DNA of 64,000 nucleotides from Acidimicrobiales bacterium AG-410-I20. Its GTDB lineage: Bacteria > Actinomycetota > Acidimicrobiia > Acidimicrobiales > MedAcidi-G1. The notes below the pieces were generated by a model. The model was not told the origin of the DNA. It saw only the letters and a program-made list of their open reading frames with translations, and made no database searches. Location: assembly GCA_003215175.1 (NCBI GenBank), contig QCKS01000001.1, positions 60,201 through 124,200 on the forward strand. Reading direction: 5' to 3'. Shown piece after piece: positions 36,209 to 44,508 of this stretch (position 1 is its first letter; every line of letters starts with the position of its first letter). The position numbers and the translations under genes are program-made.

Positions 36209-37569
36209 ATACAGAAGAAGAAAGCGAAGAATTTCAACAAACTTTTCGTTCTTCGGCTGACATGGCACCAAGGAAACAAAAACCTTCTCAAGAGGAAATT
36301 GACGATTCATCTCCAGTAACAGAAGGAATACCTATAGTGCCCGAAGAGGTAGCTGTTGAGGAAGCAGTTGTATGGGATCCATCTGTTTACGAAGAATCCG
36401 AAGAAGGGACCATATTTGGGGAAGAAACTGAGATTAATCCCAACGTTCGTTGGGTTAGGCATCGTCGACCTTTAGGTCCAATTCCAAGATGGGGGCTAGT
36501 TGCATTTCTTCTCCTAATCGGAATTGTTTTTACGTACCGCAAAGTGGATCAATGGGTTAATTCGCTAGTCACTCCAGGTGCTCCGCCAGGAGACGAGGTC
36601 GAATTTGTCATTGAGTCGGGCTGGTCCTCAAATGAAGTTGCAATTGCTCTTGGGTCTGCTGGCGTAATAGACAATTCACCGATGTTTCGTCAATGGATGC
36701 GATGCCACGCTGTAGTTGATTGGTTTATTGACTGCCCTTCAGGTATTGAATATGAATTTCAAGCAGGGGACTACCTGCTCCAAGAGCATCTTCCTTTCCA
36801 AGCTGTTATAGACATTTTGGATGAAGGGCCTATTCCTCCAGAAACGATCCGAATTACGATTCCGGAAGGTCTTTCAATTGGTCAAATGATCAACAAAATA
36901 AAAGAACGCATGCCTACATATAGTGAAGCTCAATTAAGCGAAGCGTTTTCAAGTGATGTTGTGCGTTGGGAACACTATCCAACAGAGTTTTTCTTACCTT
37001 GGTACGAAGGGATGTTCTTTCCTGATACATATCAATTAGACGAAGCCACACTCACAGATGAAATGAGCCTTATAACACGTATGCACAGTCAGTTCCTAAA
37101 AGTAGTTCAAGAAATTGATCTTGAGGCTCAATCTGCAGCAGTAGGGCTAACCCCTTACGAGGCGCTTATAGTCGCTTCTCTTATTGAAGAAGAAGCTCTA
37201 TTAGATGACGAAAGGGCAAAGATTTCCCAAGTAATACATAATCGCTTAGATCAAGGGTGGTCTCTCGGACTAGAGTCAACAGTTCGTTACGCGGCTGGAA
37301 AATTGTCAGGTGAATCTCTTACTAGTGAAGATTTAAATAGTGATTCTCCTTGGAACACTTGGATAGAACCTGGACTTCCGCTTACACCAATATCTGCTCC
37401 TGGAAGAGCTTCACTTGAAGCCGCAGTCAATCCAGAAGAAGGGCCGTGGATGTTTTTTGTCCGCACTGATGAAAATGGAGTAGTGGGTGCACACACGTTT
37501 GCCGTTACTAGTGAAGAATTTGCAGAAGCAGTAGCAGTATGTCGAGAAAAGGATCTGGGCTGTGGTTGA
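36205..37569 (+). CDS. mltG: Endolytic murein transglycosylase MltG (YceG-like)
   Basis: Inner-membrane lytic transglycosylase that cuts nascent glycan strands and limits their length. The 454 residues begin with a long acidic cytoplasmic region (about 1-85), then one helix (about 95-112, WGLVAFLLLIGIVF), then the YceG domain: a LysM-like part, ITIPEGLSIGQM, and the catalytic region SLIEEEALLDDERAKISQVIHNRL with the acidic catalytic residue, followed by LESTVRYA. It starts with TTG in a TTGA overlap with ruvX; ATG 36262 is an in-frame alternative. aroE overlaps its end by 8 nt. Confidence 0.93.
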   Translation: MNTEEESEEFQQTFRSSADMAPRKQKPSQEEIDDSSPVTEGIPIVPEEVAVEEAVVWDPSVYEESEEGTIFGEETEINPNVRWVRHRRPLGPIPRWGLVAFLLLIGIVFTYRKVDQWVNSLVTPGAPPGDEVEFVIESGWSSNEVAIALGSAGVIDNSPMFRQWMRCHAVVDWFIDCPSGIEYEFQAGDYLLQEHLPFQAVIDILDEGPIPPETIRITIPEGLSIGQMINKIKERMPTYSEAQLSEAFSSDVVRWEHYPTEFFLPWYEGMFFPDTYQLDEATLTDEMSLITRMHSQFLKVVQEIDLEAQSAAVGLTPYEALIVASLIEEEALLDDERAKISQVIHNRLDQGWSLGLESTVRYAAGKLSGESLTSEDLNSDSPWNTWIEPGLPLTPISAPGRASLEAAVNPEEGPWMFFVRTDENGVVGAHTFAVTSEEFAEAVAVCREKDLGCG

Positions 37570-38425
37570 TGATTTGAAAGAGTTTCTTGAAAGAAACGGC
37601 AATTCACAGACGTTAGCTGCAGTGATTGGATTCCCAGTAAATCATTCATTATCCCCAACGATCCATAACGCAGGATTCAAACATTTAAATTTGCAGTGGA
37701 ACTACATACCCCTTGAAGTTGAAGAAGGAGATTTAGAAGAAGTCTTTGAACAAATGCGTTCATTAAACCTCAAAGGGCTTTCAGTAACTATGCCTTATAA
37801 AGCTAAGGCAGCGGTGATGGTTGATGAATGCACACCAACAGCGAAAGCTCTGGGTGTAGTTAATTGTGTTACTTCTACCGATAAAGGATTAATTGGCCAT
37901 AACACTGATGGAGACGGTTTCTTAAAAGCTTTAAAACACGATGCAGACTTTGATCCAAAACAGAAAAGAGTCGTGGTGTTAGGAGCAGGAGGAGCAGCCA
38001 AAGCTATAACAGAAGCACTGGGTAGAGCGGAAGTTTCGTCCCTTGTGGTGATCAACAGAACTCAAGCAAAAGCAGAGAGCACGGCTGCTTTAGCAACAGA
38101 TGTCGGCACAGTAGGAGATTTAGAAGACATTTCCGAAGCCGACCTCGTAGTTAACGCAACCTCATTGGGTATGAAAGATAATGCGACGCAATTTCCCTGC
38201 CCAGTAGACCTCATTCATTCTGATCAACTTGTTGTTGATCTTATTTACCACCCTTTAAAGACCCCGTGGCTCTCTGCTGCTGAGCAAAAGGGAGCGAGAA
38301 CACATAACGGGGTTTCTATGCTCCTTTTTCAAGCAACTGAAGCTTTTACTTTGTGGACGGGACAACAAGCGCCAGTATCAACAATGTTGAGAGCCATTGA
38401 AGAAGAACTTGAACGCCGCTCGTAA
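37562..38425 (+). CDS. aroE: Shikimate dehydrogenase
   Basis: Reduces 3-dehydroshikimate to shikimate with NADPH. The 287 residues have the substrate motif VIGFPVNHSLSPTIHN, the catalytic Lys/Asp pair in LSVTMPYKAKA and HNTDGDGF, the Rossmann loop VLGAGGAAKAI, and the C-terminal NGVSMLLFQATEAF. The length is normal. GTG 37562 overlaps mltG by 8 nt. The rest of the shikimate genes follow at 38834-40843, except aroC. Confidence 0.95.
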   Translation: MVDDLKEFLERNGNSQTLAAVIGFPVNHSLSPTIHNAGFKHLNLQWNYIPLEVEEGDLEEVFEQMRSLNLKGLSVTMPYKAKAAVMVDECTPTAKALGVVNCVTSTDKGLIGHNTDGDGFLKALKHDADFDPKQKRVVVLGAGGAAKAITEALGRAEVSSLVVINRTQAKAESTAALATDVGTVGDLEDISEADLVVNATSLGMKDNATQFPCPVDLIHSDQLVVDLIYHPLKTPWLSAAEQKGARTHNGVSMLLFQATEAFTLWTGQQAPVSTMLRAIEEELERRS

Positions 38426-38470
38426 AAGTAAATATATTTGGAACTACTAATTAAAGAAAGAAAGATAATA

Positions 38471-38761
38471 ATGAAATTTATTCAAGTGATGGAATTCAAA
38501 TCAACGATAGAAGAGGCTCAAAAAGGGTTAGAGGAATACATCGAAGTAGCAGGTTCGAAAACAACAGCACGTGTAGTGACTATTTGTGTGGACCGAGATG
38601 ATCCTGAAACCATAATTCAAATCATTGAGTTTGATTCTTACGAATCGGCAATGCAAAACAATGAATTAGATGAAACGCAAGAATCTTCAAGTGAGCATGA
38701 AGAAAATGTCGGGTCAGTTACTTTCCGTAATCTTGACGTTGCAGGAGTTTACGAACTCTAA
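38471..38761 (+). CDS. Small ABM-like (dimeric alpha/beta barrel) protein of unknown function
   Basis: About 96 residues from ATG 38471 (MKFIQVMEFKSTIEEAQK). The order of beta strand, helix, then VTICVDRDDPETIIQIIEFDSYESAMQNNE is the pattern of antibiotic-biosynthesis-monooxygenase-like dimeric barrels, where a strand is followed by 'FxSYExA'. The middle is Glu/Ser-rich. An upstream in-frame start at 38438 would add eleven residues; the A/G-rich GAAAGAAAGATAATA before 38471 makes the shorter form likelier. It occupies the place where actinobacteria usually carry aroC. The activity is not predictable. Confidence 0.65.
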   Translation: MKFIQVMEFKSTIEEAQKGLEEYIEVAGSKTTARVVTICVDRDDPETIIQIIEFDSYESAMQNNELDETQESSSEHEENVGSVTFRNLDVAGVYEL

Positions 38762-38820
38762 ACATAACTAGTTAGTTGAGTTCTGAAAATAATCCGCTGT
38801 CCTGAACAACTCGCAGTAGG

Positions 38821-38826
38821 TATCCT
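38821..38826 (+). promoter_or_regulatory. Putative -10 box of a leaderless aroK promoter
   Basis: TATCCT ends exactly 7 nt before ATG 38834 in a 72-nt gap, and no Shine-Dalgarno follows it. Confidence 0.5.
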
Positions 38827-38833
38827 TAAGTAC

Positions 38834-39373
38834 ATGAGCGACAAACTACGTCCACATGTAGCCCTCGTAGGATTAATGGGTGTTGGGAAGACGGTAGTTG
38901 GTGCCGCCGTATCTCGAAAAAGTAGCCATCGCCACATTGACCTAGACCGTTGGATCCAAAATAATTATGGTCGATCTATAGGCGTGATCTTTGAAGAAAA
39001 AGGCGAAGAAGGATTCAGGGAGATCGAAACAGACGCATTGAAAAAAGTTTTAGAAATGAAAGACCCCATTGTGCTGTCAACGGGCGGGGGTGTTGTAGTT
39101 AGTAGTGTAAACAGAGAAGTCATAAGGGAAAATTCTTATGTAATTTGGCTGAAAGCTACACCCGAAGGATTGGCTAAGAGAGTTGGAAATGGAGAAAGCA
39201 GACCTTTGTTGAAAGGAAAGAATCCTCTTCAGGTACTACAAAGTTTAAGTAAAGAACGAGAAGAACTTTATGAAGAGACTGCAGATTTTGTCATCAACGT
39301 AGAGAATGGTTCCGTAAGAGACATTTCTCAACAGATTTTGGAACTTAACATCCTAAGAGGCACAAATGATTGA
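38834..39373 (+). CDS. aroK: Shikimate kinase
   Basis: Phosphorylates shikimate at the 3-position. The 179 residues carry Walker A GLMGVGKT, the shikimate-binding aspartate in IDLDRWIQ, FREIETDALK with the conserved Arg-Glu, the Walker B-like LSTGGGVVVS and the lid arginine in ESRPLL. It opens a tightly packed aroK-aroB-aroQ run, overlapping aroB by 8 nt, behind its own leaderless-type promoter box. Confidence 0.95.
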   Translation: MSDKLRPHVALVGLMGVGKTVVGAAVSRKSSHRHIDLDRWIQNNYGRSIGVIFEEKGEEGFREIETDALKKVLEMKDPIVLSTGGGVVVSSVNREVIRENSYVIWLKATPEGLAKRVGNGESRPLLKGKNPLQVLQSLSKEREELYEETADFVINVENGSVRDISQQILELNILRGTND

Positions 39374-40376
39374 AGTCACCGTACCTTTGCAAGAAGGACG
39401 AGAGTATCCAGTTCTAGTAGGGCCTGACGCTCGAAAAGAATTAGAGTCTTATCTTCCAGAGGAAGCACAGCGAGTAGCGATCATCACTCAGCAAAATATA
39501 GGCGTTGATCTACAGCTAGAAACCACTAATGAAATTTTCCTTATTTCCGACGGCGAAGAAGCGAAGAATTTAAACACCATTGAATCACTCTGTAGCTCTT
39601 TTTCTAGATGGGGACTAACACGAGGCGACTGCATAGTTAGCTTAGGCGGAGGTGTAGTCACTGATGTCGCAGGGTTCGCAGCTGCTTCTTATCATCGAGG
39701 TGTTCCTGTAATACATATTCCTACTTCCTTGCTAGGACAGATTGACGCATCAATTGGAGGCAAGACTGGAGTCAATCTTCCCGAAGGAAAAAATTTAGTC
39801 GGAGCTTTCTGGCAACCGACGGCAGTCCTCTGTGATACCTCCACGTTAGAAACGCTTCCAGAACGAGAAATGATGAGTGGCTATGGAGAAATGGCAAAAT
39901 ATCATTTTCTTGGAAGCGGGGATCTAGAAGGTCTAGAACTAGATGAGAAGATTGCTAAATGCATAGAAATCAAAGCCCAGGTAGTTGCATCAGATGAGAG
40001 AGAAGCAGGTATTCGCGCTGTCTTGAATTATGGACATACGCTTGGTCACGCACTTGAAACCGTCGAACAATATGATCTCCGACACGGTGAGGCAATAGCA
40101 ATTGGCTTAATTTTCGCAGCGGAACTCGCGTACAAACTTGGACGAATAGATAAAAATCGAGTGGAAGAACATCGCTCAGTCGTTTCTCATTATGGATTGA
40201 GTTGCAATTTGCCCAAAGGAATCGAACCGGATGCAATAATAGAAGTTATGAAGAGGGACAAAAAAGCTATAGATGGTCTCACTTTCGTTTTAGATGGCCC
40301 TTCTGGTGTAGAAGTCGTAGCAGGGATTGAAACATCAATTGTGAAAGAAATTCTTAATCACATGGATCAGAATTAA
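39366..40376 (+). CDS. aroB: 3-Dehydroquinate synthase
   Basis: NAD- and metal-dependent second enzyme of the shikimate pathway, cyclising DAHP. The 336 residues show GGGVVTDVAGFAAASYHRGV, IPTSLLGQIDASIGGKTGVN, GYGEMAKYHFLG with the metal glutamate, and NYGHTLGHALE with metal histidines. All active-site blocks are present. It overlaps aroK by 8 nt. aroQ follows 11 nt later behind its own AAGGAG. Confidence 0.95.
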   Translation: MIEVTVPLQEGREYPVLVGPDARKELESYLPEEAQRVAIITQQNIGVDLQLETTNEIFLISDGEEAKNLNTIESLCSSFSRWGLTRGDCIVSLGGGVVTDVAGFAAASYHRGVPVIHIPTSLLGQIDASIGGKTGVNLPEGKNLVGAFWQPTAVLCDTSTLETLPEREMMSGYGEMAKYHFLGSGDLEGLELDEKIAKCIEIKAQVVASDEREAGIRAVLNYGHTLGHALETVEQYDLRHGEAIAIGLIFAAELAYKLGRIDKNRVEEHRSVVSHYGLSCNLPKGIEPDAIIEVMKRDKKAIDGLTFVLDGPSGVEVVAGIETSIVKEILNHMDQN

Positions 40377-40387
40377 GGAGAAAATTG

Positions 40388-40843
40388 ATGAATTCGGAAA
40401 ATAAGGCATCTGAGAAAACAATTCTTATCCTTTCAGGCCCAAATTTAAATCTCTTAGGTGAGAGGGATCCCCAGATGTATGGGGATCAGACTCTAGATCA
40501 ACACATAGAACTTGCCGAAAGAACAGCGAGCCAACATGGCATCACAGTTGAGCATCTCCAATCAAATCATGAAGGAGAGTTAGTAGATGCGATTCACCAA
40601 GCAAGGGAAAAGCATGCTGCCATAATCATTAATCCCGGTGCATTCACTCACTACGCCTGGGCTATCCATGATGCGCTCCAAACTTTTGACGGACCAGTGA
40701 TAGAACTACACCTATCTAACCCCGCAGCCCGTGAGCCATGGCGGCACACTTCTGTAGTTGCGCCGGTAGCATCCGGGACAATCGCAGGATTTGGTGGACA
40801 CGGATATCAGATCGCTGTAGATGCAGTTTCCGAATTGCTTTAA
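40388..40843 (+). CDS. aroQ: 3-Dehydroquinate dehydratase, type II
   Basis: Dodecameric type II dehydroquinase. The roughly 151 residues contain LSGPNLNLLGERDPQMYG with the catalytic tyrosine, QSNHEGELVDAI, IINPGAFTHYAWAIHDAL, IELHLSNPAAREPWRHTS with the catalytic histidine and arginine, and IAGFGGHGYQIA. Some normally conserved positions differ mildly: PGAYTH is PGAFTH, and AIRDAL is AIHDAL. AAGGAG lies 7 nt before ATG 40388, which favours it over the adjacent TTG 40385. Confidence 0.94.
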   Translation: MNSENKASEKTILILSGPNLNLLGERDPQMYGDQTLDQHIELAERTASQHGITVEHLQSNHEGELVDAIHQAREKHAAIIINPGAFTHYAWAIHDALQTFDGPVIELHLSNPAAREPWRHTSVVAPVASGTIAGFGGHGYQIAVDAVSELL

Positions 40844-40862
40844 GAACTAAGTAAGGAAAAAA

Positions 40863-41942
40863 GTGGATACATCTGAACGGCTAAAAAAACTTAGAAGTCA
40901 TTTGCAAGAGGCGGAATGTGACGCCCTTTTTGTCACAAAGCTCATCAATATAAGGTACTTGACTGGATTCACTGGGTCTGCAGGAAAACTATGGGTAACG
41001 GAAGAAAAAGCAGTCTTATTTACTGATGGAAGATATGCAGAGCAAGCCCCAGCTGAAACAGAAAGTGGAGAGATAGAAGTCGTTATTCAAGTTCAAGGAT
41101 TTGATAGAACTCTCAACGAATTAAGCGAAGGCGTAACACGGTTGGGTTTAGAAGCCGCATCAATTACATGGGAGCAACAAAATCAAATTGCAGAGTGGCT
41201 TCCTTCAGTTCAACTTGTACCCACATCAGGGATTGTAGAGAAATTACGCGAAATAAAAGATCCAGAAGAACTGGAGCATATGAAAGAAGCAGCATCAATT
41301 GCAGATAAAGCACTTGCTATAGCAACTGAAATGTTTGTTCCAGGAACGACTGAGAAGCAACTAGCAGCGGTGCTTGATCATGAAATGCGTAACCATGGTG
41401 CTTCAGATCGCTCTTTTGAAACAATTGTTGCAGGGGGTCCTAATAGTGCGTTACCTCATGCACGCCCCACAGATCGCCCCTTTGAAGCAGGTGATTTAGT
41501 GATCTGTGATTTTGGCGCCTTAGTTAATGGATACCACTCAGATATGACTCGGTCTTTTCGCATAGGTGAAAGCGAAGAAGGTCAAGAAAATGAAATACTT
41601 CAAATTGTCTTGGCAGCACAACAGGAAGGTTTAAAGACCGTTGTGAATGGAGTGGGAATATCTGAAGTAGATGCTGCATGTCGAACGATTATTGAGGAAG
41701 CTGGATATGGAGAAAAATTTCTTCATAGCACTGGACATGGAGTTGGGTTAGAGATACATGAAAACCCTGGAATAAGCCAGAAGTCTGAAGGAAGTTTGAA
41801 AAGCGGGCAAGTAGTTACCGTAGAGCCAGGAATTTATGTATCGGGTCTAGGAGGAGTGAGATGGGAGGATTCAGTAATCGTGACTGATCACGGGTACGAG
41901 CTCTTGACGAATTCCCCAAAAAGTATCCTTAACGGAAGTTGA
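40863..41942 (+). CDS. Xaa-Pro aminopeptidase/dipeptidase (M24B family)
   Basis: Metallopeptidase of the PepP/PepQ group that cleaves peptides with proline at the second position. The 359 residues have an N-terminal creatinase-like domain (FVTKLINIRYLTGFTGSAG, LFTDGRYAEQ) and the pita-bread catalytic domain with metal ligands in CDFGALVNGYHSDMTR, HSTGHGVGLEIHE, the glutamate in VTVEPGIYV and RWEDSVIV. All ligands are visible. It starts with GTG behind TAAGGA, between aroQ and the carotenoid-oxygenase gene. Actinobacteria commonly place such a peptidase directly before efp. Confidence 0.93.
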   Translation: MDTSERLKKLRSHLQEAECDALFVTKLINIRYLTGFTGSAGKLWVTEEKAVLFTDGRYAEQAPAETESGEIEVVIQVQGFDRTLNELSEGVTRLGLEAASITWEQQNQIAEWLPSVQLVPTSGIVEKLREIKDPEELEHMKEAASIADKALAIATEMFVPGTTEKQLAAVLDHEMRNHGASDRSFETIVAGGPNSALPHARPTDRPFEAGDLVICDFGALVNGYHSDMTRSFRIGESEEGQENEILQIVLAAQQEGLKTVVNGVGISEVDAACRTIIEEAGYGEKFLHSTGHGVGLEIHENPGISQKSEGSLKSGQVVTVEPGIYVSGLGGVRWEDSVIVTDHGYELLTNSPKSILNGS

Positions 41943-41943
41943 A

Positions 41944-43308
41944 ATGGTTAGTTCAGTAACAGGACGTAAATATTTGGAAGGTAGTCGCGCTCCGGTCACA
42001 GAAGAGTTAACAACTTATGATTTGCCTATTACTGGCCAAATACCTGAAGAACTTGAAGGCAGGTGGCTTCGTAACGGCCCAAACCCTTATGGAAATGTTG
42101 ACCCCAACTCTTATCACTGGTTTTTGGGAGACGGAATGATACATGGAGTAAGGCTCCGTGGAGGAAAAGCAGAATGGTATAGAAATCGTTGGGTTCGAGG
42201 AAAAGATCTAGCAGAACGACTCGGAGAGGAACCACCATCTGGAGAATGCTTCAGAAATTCTGGTTTTAGTCCTAATACTTCAGTGATAGGACATAGTGGC
42301 CATACATTAGCTTTAGTGGAAGCCGGAATTAGTCCGGTCTCTCTCACATATGAACTTGAAACTATTGGCTATACCAATTTTGAAGGAACTTTACCTGGAG
42401 CGTTCACTGCTCATACAAAGTTTGACCCAGTTTCAGAGGAACTCCATGGAGTTTGCTATACCTATCCCGATATTCCAGACCGGGTACAACATGTCGTAGT
42501 AGGAATGGATAACCGGGTTAAAAAAGTAACTGATGTTCCACTAGACGGTATGCCAATGATTCATGACATGTCTCTTACTGAAACATATGCACTTATCTAT
42601 GACCTGCCAGTATGTGTAGATATTGAGATGGCTATGTCGGGGAAGAGGTTTCCGTTTGCTTGGAATGATGATCATCAACCGCGGGTAGGGCTCCTACCTA
42701 GGAATGAGACAGCTGAAGACATTATTTGGTGTGAGGCACCATCGTGCTATGTATTTCATCCAGTAAATGCATTTGATGTTCAGACAAATGATGGAACAAA
42801 CCAAGTGGTTGTAGATCTATGCAGGTTTGATCGTATGTTTTATTCGGACTTACACGGTCCGTTTGAGTCAATACCAAAACTTGCACGATGGACAATAGAC
42901 CCAACAACAGGAACCGTCAGTGAAGACATAGTTAGTGAACAATCACAAGATTTTCCCACCCATGACCCTCGAGTGGTAGCCCGTAAGTACCAGTATGCAT
43001 ATACCTCCTGGCTTGACTTAGGCCATACATGTAGAACGGATATGGAAACAGGTGAAACTATTTTGCACAATCATGGTGAAGGTAGATTCGGAGCCGAACC
43101 CTTATTCATACCCCGTGCGGATGGCGAAAACGAGGAAGATGGTTGGGTGATGGTAGTGGTAAACGACCAGAATAATGGGCCAGCAGAACTAGTGATCCTT
43201 GATGCAAATGATATGACTAAAGAACCTGTAGCTCGAATACATTTGCCTCAGAGAGTGCCGGATGGATTTCATGGCTCTTGGGTCCCGGACACTGTTGTCT
43301 CCCCTTAA
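41944..43308 (+). CDS. Carotenoid cleavage oxygenase family protein
   Basis: Non-haem iron oxygenase of the RPE65/CCD family, which cleaves double bonds in carotenoids, apocarotenoids or stilbenes. The 454-residue protein has the family entrance WLRNGPNPYGNVDP, and all four iron-binding histidines are in context: TAHTKFDP (H157), MIHDMSLT (H207), FHPVNAFD (H272) and FHGSW (H443). It should be active, but the substrate is not readable from sequence; retinal formation or breakdown of aromatic stilbenes are both possible. It starts 1 nt after the peptidase stop and interrupts the usual pepQ-efp adjacency. Confidence 0.9.
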   Translation: MVSSVTGRKYLEGSRAPVTEELTTYDLPITGQIPEELEGRWLRNGPNPYGNVDPNSYHWFLGDGMIHGVRLRGGKAEWYRNRWVRGKDLAERLGEEPPSGECFRNSGFSPNTSVIGHSGHTLALVEAGISPVSLTYELETIGYTNFEGTLPGAFTAHTKFDPVSEELHGVCYTYPDIPDRVQHVVVGMDNRVKKVTDVPLDGMPMIHDMSLTETYALIYDLPVCVDIEMAMSGKRFPFAWNDDHQPRVGLLPRNETAEDIIWCEAPSCYVFHPVNAFDVQTNDGTNQVVVDLCRFDRMFYSDLHGPFESIPKLARWTIDPTTGTVSEDIVSEQSQDFPTHDPRVVARKYQYAYTSWLDLGHTCRTDMETGETILHNHGEGRFGAEPLFIPRADGENEEDGWVMVVVNDQNNGPAELVILDANDMTKEPVARIHLPQRVPDGFHGSWVPDTVVSP

Positions 43309-43313
43309 AGGGG
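43301..43313 (+). terminator. Hairpin spanning the carotenoid oxygenase stop codon
   Basis: CCCCT (43301-43305) and AGGGG (43309-43313) pair around TAA, which is the stop codon itself. There is no T-run directly after it, so it is a weak terminator candidate. It could instead protect the 3' end. Confidence 0.25.
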
Positions 43314-43353
43314 GTTAAGGCATAGTTTTGGTTCGTTTCTGCTTTCTACCATT

Positions 43354-43359
43354 TATATT
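43354..43359 (+). promoter_or_regulatory. Putative -10 box of the efp promoter
   Basis: TATATT in the 83-nt gap before efp would give a leader of about 25 nt with GGGAG about 11 nt before the GTG start. Unlike most promoters here it would make a leadered mRNA. Confidence 0.4.
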
Positions 43360-43391
43360 TAAGAGACTGGATAGCGGGAGAAAGAAGCAAA

Positions 43392-43955
43392 GTGGCCACA
43401 ATCACAACTAACGATCTTAAGAACGGTATGACGCTTGATTTGGAAGGTTCTCTGGTTCAAGTGGTTGACTTCCAACATGTTAAACCCGGAAAAGGCCATG
43501 CATTTGTGCGCACTACATTAAGGAATGTTCGTTCTGGAGCAGTAGTCGATCGGACATTTCGAGCTGGAGAGAAAGTTGAACGCGCCATAGTGGATAAGAG
43601 AGACATGCAATTCCTCTATCGAGAAGGAGCTGACTATGTCTTTATGGATAGTGAGACTTATGAGCAGTTAACTGTTACGCCAGAAACTCTCGGTGATGCA
43701 ACAAATTATCTTGTTGATTCAAGCACCCCTCAACTAATTATGTATGGAGAAGAAGTGATCGGAGTTGAGCTACCAGCTTCTGTTCAAATCGTAATTTCGG
43801 AGACTGAACCAGGTATACAAGGAGACCGAGTATCCGGAGCAAGAAAGCCGGCCACTCTAGAAACAGGCTTGGTTATTCAGGTGCCATTGTTCATAGAGAA
43901 AAATGAAGCAGTGAAAGTTGATACTCGAACCGGTGAGTATTTAGGCCGAGTGTAA
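43392..43955 (+). CDS. efp: Translation elongation factor P
   Basis: Rescues ribosomes stalled at proline runs. The 187 residues form three beta-barrel domains: domain I with the tip loop HVKPGKGHAFVR (lysine at the usual modification site), domain II with MDSETYEQ, and domain III ending VDTRTGEYLGRV. No EpmA/EpmB-type modification gene is in the window. The start is GTG 43392. It is followed by nusB after 14 nt, the canonical efp-nusB pair. Confidence 0.96.
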   Translation: MATITTNDLKNGMTLDLEGSLVQVVDFQHVKPGKGHAFVRTTLRNVRSGAVVDRTFRAGEKVERAIVDKRDMQFLYREGADYVFMDSETYEQLTVTPETLGDATNYLVDSSTPQLIMYGEEVIGVELPASVQIVISETEPGIQGDRVSGARKPATLETGLVIQVPLFIEKNEAVKVDTRTGEYLGRV

Positions 43956-43969
43956 ATTGATAAGGACGC

Positions 43970-44392
43970 ATGGTGGTTGAAAACAGTGACACTAATTTTG
44001 GTTCACGCCGAGAAGCTAGGGAAATAGCTTTAGGAATTCTTTACGCAGCTGACAACCATGACCAAAATCTTGTTGATTACTTAAATAATCAGCCTCTGCC
44101 GCCCGAAGAGTTTGTTGCAGATTTGATCACAGGAATCGCAGACAATTCAGAAAGAATTGACACAGTAATTGATGATTTTGCTGAAGGTTGGAGCACTAAC
44201 CGTATGCCCGCTATTGATCGAGCGTTACTTCGAATGGCCGTATACGAGGTTATTTATAGACCAGATATACCTATAGAAGCGATCTTGTCTGAAGCGGTAA
44301 CGCTCGCCAGCGAATACTCAACTGAACAGTCAAGTAAATTCATCAATGGAGTGGTCGCTAACATTGCTAAAGAGGAGAGAGCAGCAACGTAG
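43970..44392 (+). CDS. nusB: Transcription antitermination factor NusB
   Basis: All-helical protein that joins NusE on boxA RNA during rRNA transcription. The 140 residues contain SRREAREIALGILYAAD, the RIDTVIDDFAEGWSTNRMPAIDRALLRMAVYE core and the EAVTLASEYSTEQSSKFINGVV C-terminal helix pair, all typical. AAGGA lies 5 nt before the ATG. The pyr operon leader begins 116 nt downstream. Confidence 0.95.
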   Translation: MVVENSDTNFGSRREAREIALGILYAADNHDQNLVDYLNNQPLPPEEFVADLITGIADNSERIDTVIDDFAEGWSTNRMPAIDRALLRMAVYEVIYRPDIPIEAILSEAVTLASEYSTEQSSKFINGVVANIAKEERAAT

Positions 44393-44444
44393 TGAATTAA
44401 TCCAACAGTTTCTGGCAGATGACGCGGACACTGTTCCGATTTGC

Positions 44445-44450
44445 TAAAGT
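44445..44450 (+). promoter_or_regulatory. Putative -10 box of the pyr operon promoter
   Basis: TAAAGT lies so that a start 7 nt downstream (about 44458) falls just before the PyrR-binding hairpin. This makes the hairpin the very 5' end of the mRNA. A -35 element is not convincing. Confidence 0.45.
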
Positions 44451-44460
44451 TCTTTTTTGA

Positions 44461-44491
44461 CCGTGAAGCGAGTCCAGTGAGGCTTGCACGG
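44461..44491 (+). promoter_or_regulatory. PyrR-binding RNA hairpin
   Basis: The segment AGTCCAGTGAGGCT (44471-44484) fits the PyrR-binding consensus ARUCCNGNGAGGYU exactly, with hexaloop CAGTGA. The outer stem CCGTG/CACGG (44461-44465 with 44487-44491) pairs perfectly and leaves a purine internal bulge near 44466-44468, as in known sites. PyrR with UMP or UTP should bind here and lower expression of the pyr genes. Confidence 0.88.
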
Positions 44492-44494
44492 ATC

Positions 44495-44501
44495 AAAGGA
44501 G
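44495..44501 (+). promoter_or_regulatory. Strong Shine-Dalgarno for pyrR, adjacent to the PyrR site
   Basis: AAAGGAG lies 7 nt before GTG 44509 and begins only 3 nt after the PyrR hairpin. It fixes the start codon. Protein bound to the hairpin would probably block ribosome access. Confidence 0.8.
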
Positions 44502-44508
44502 TCATAGA

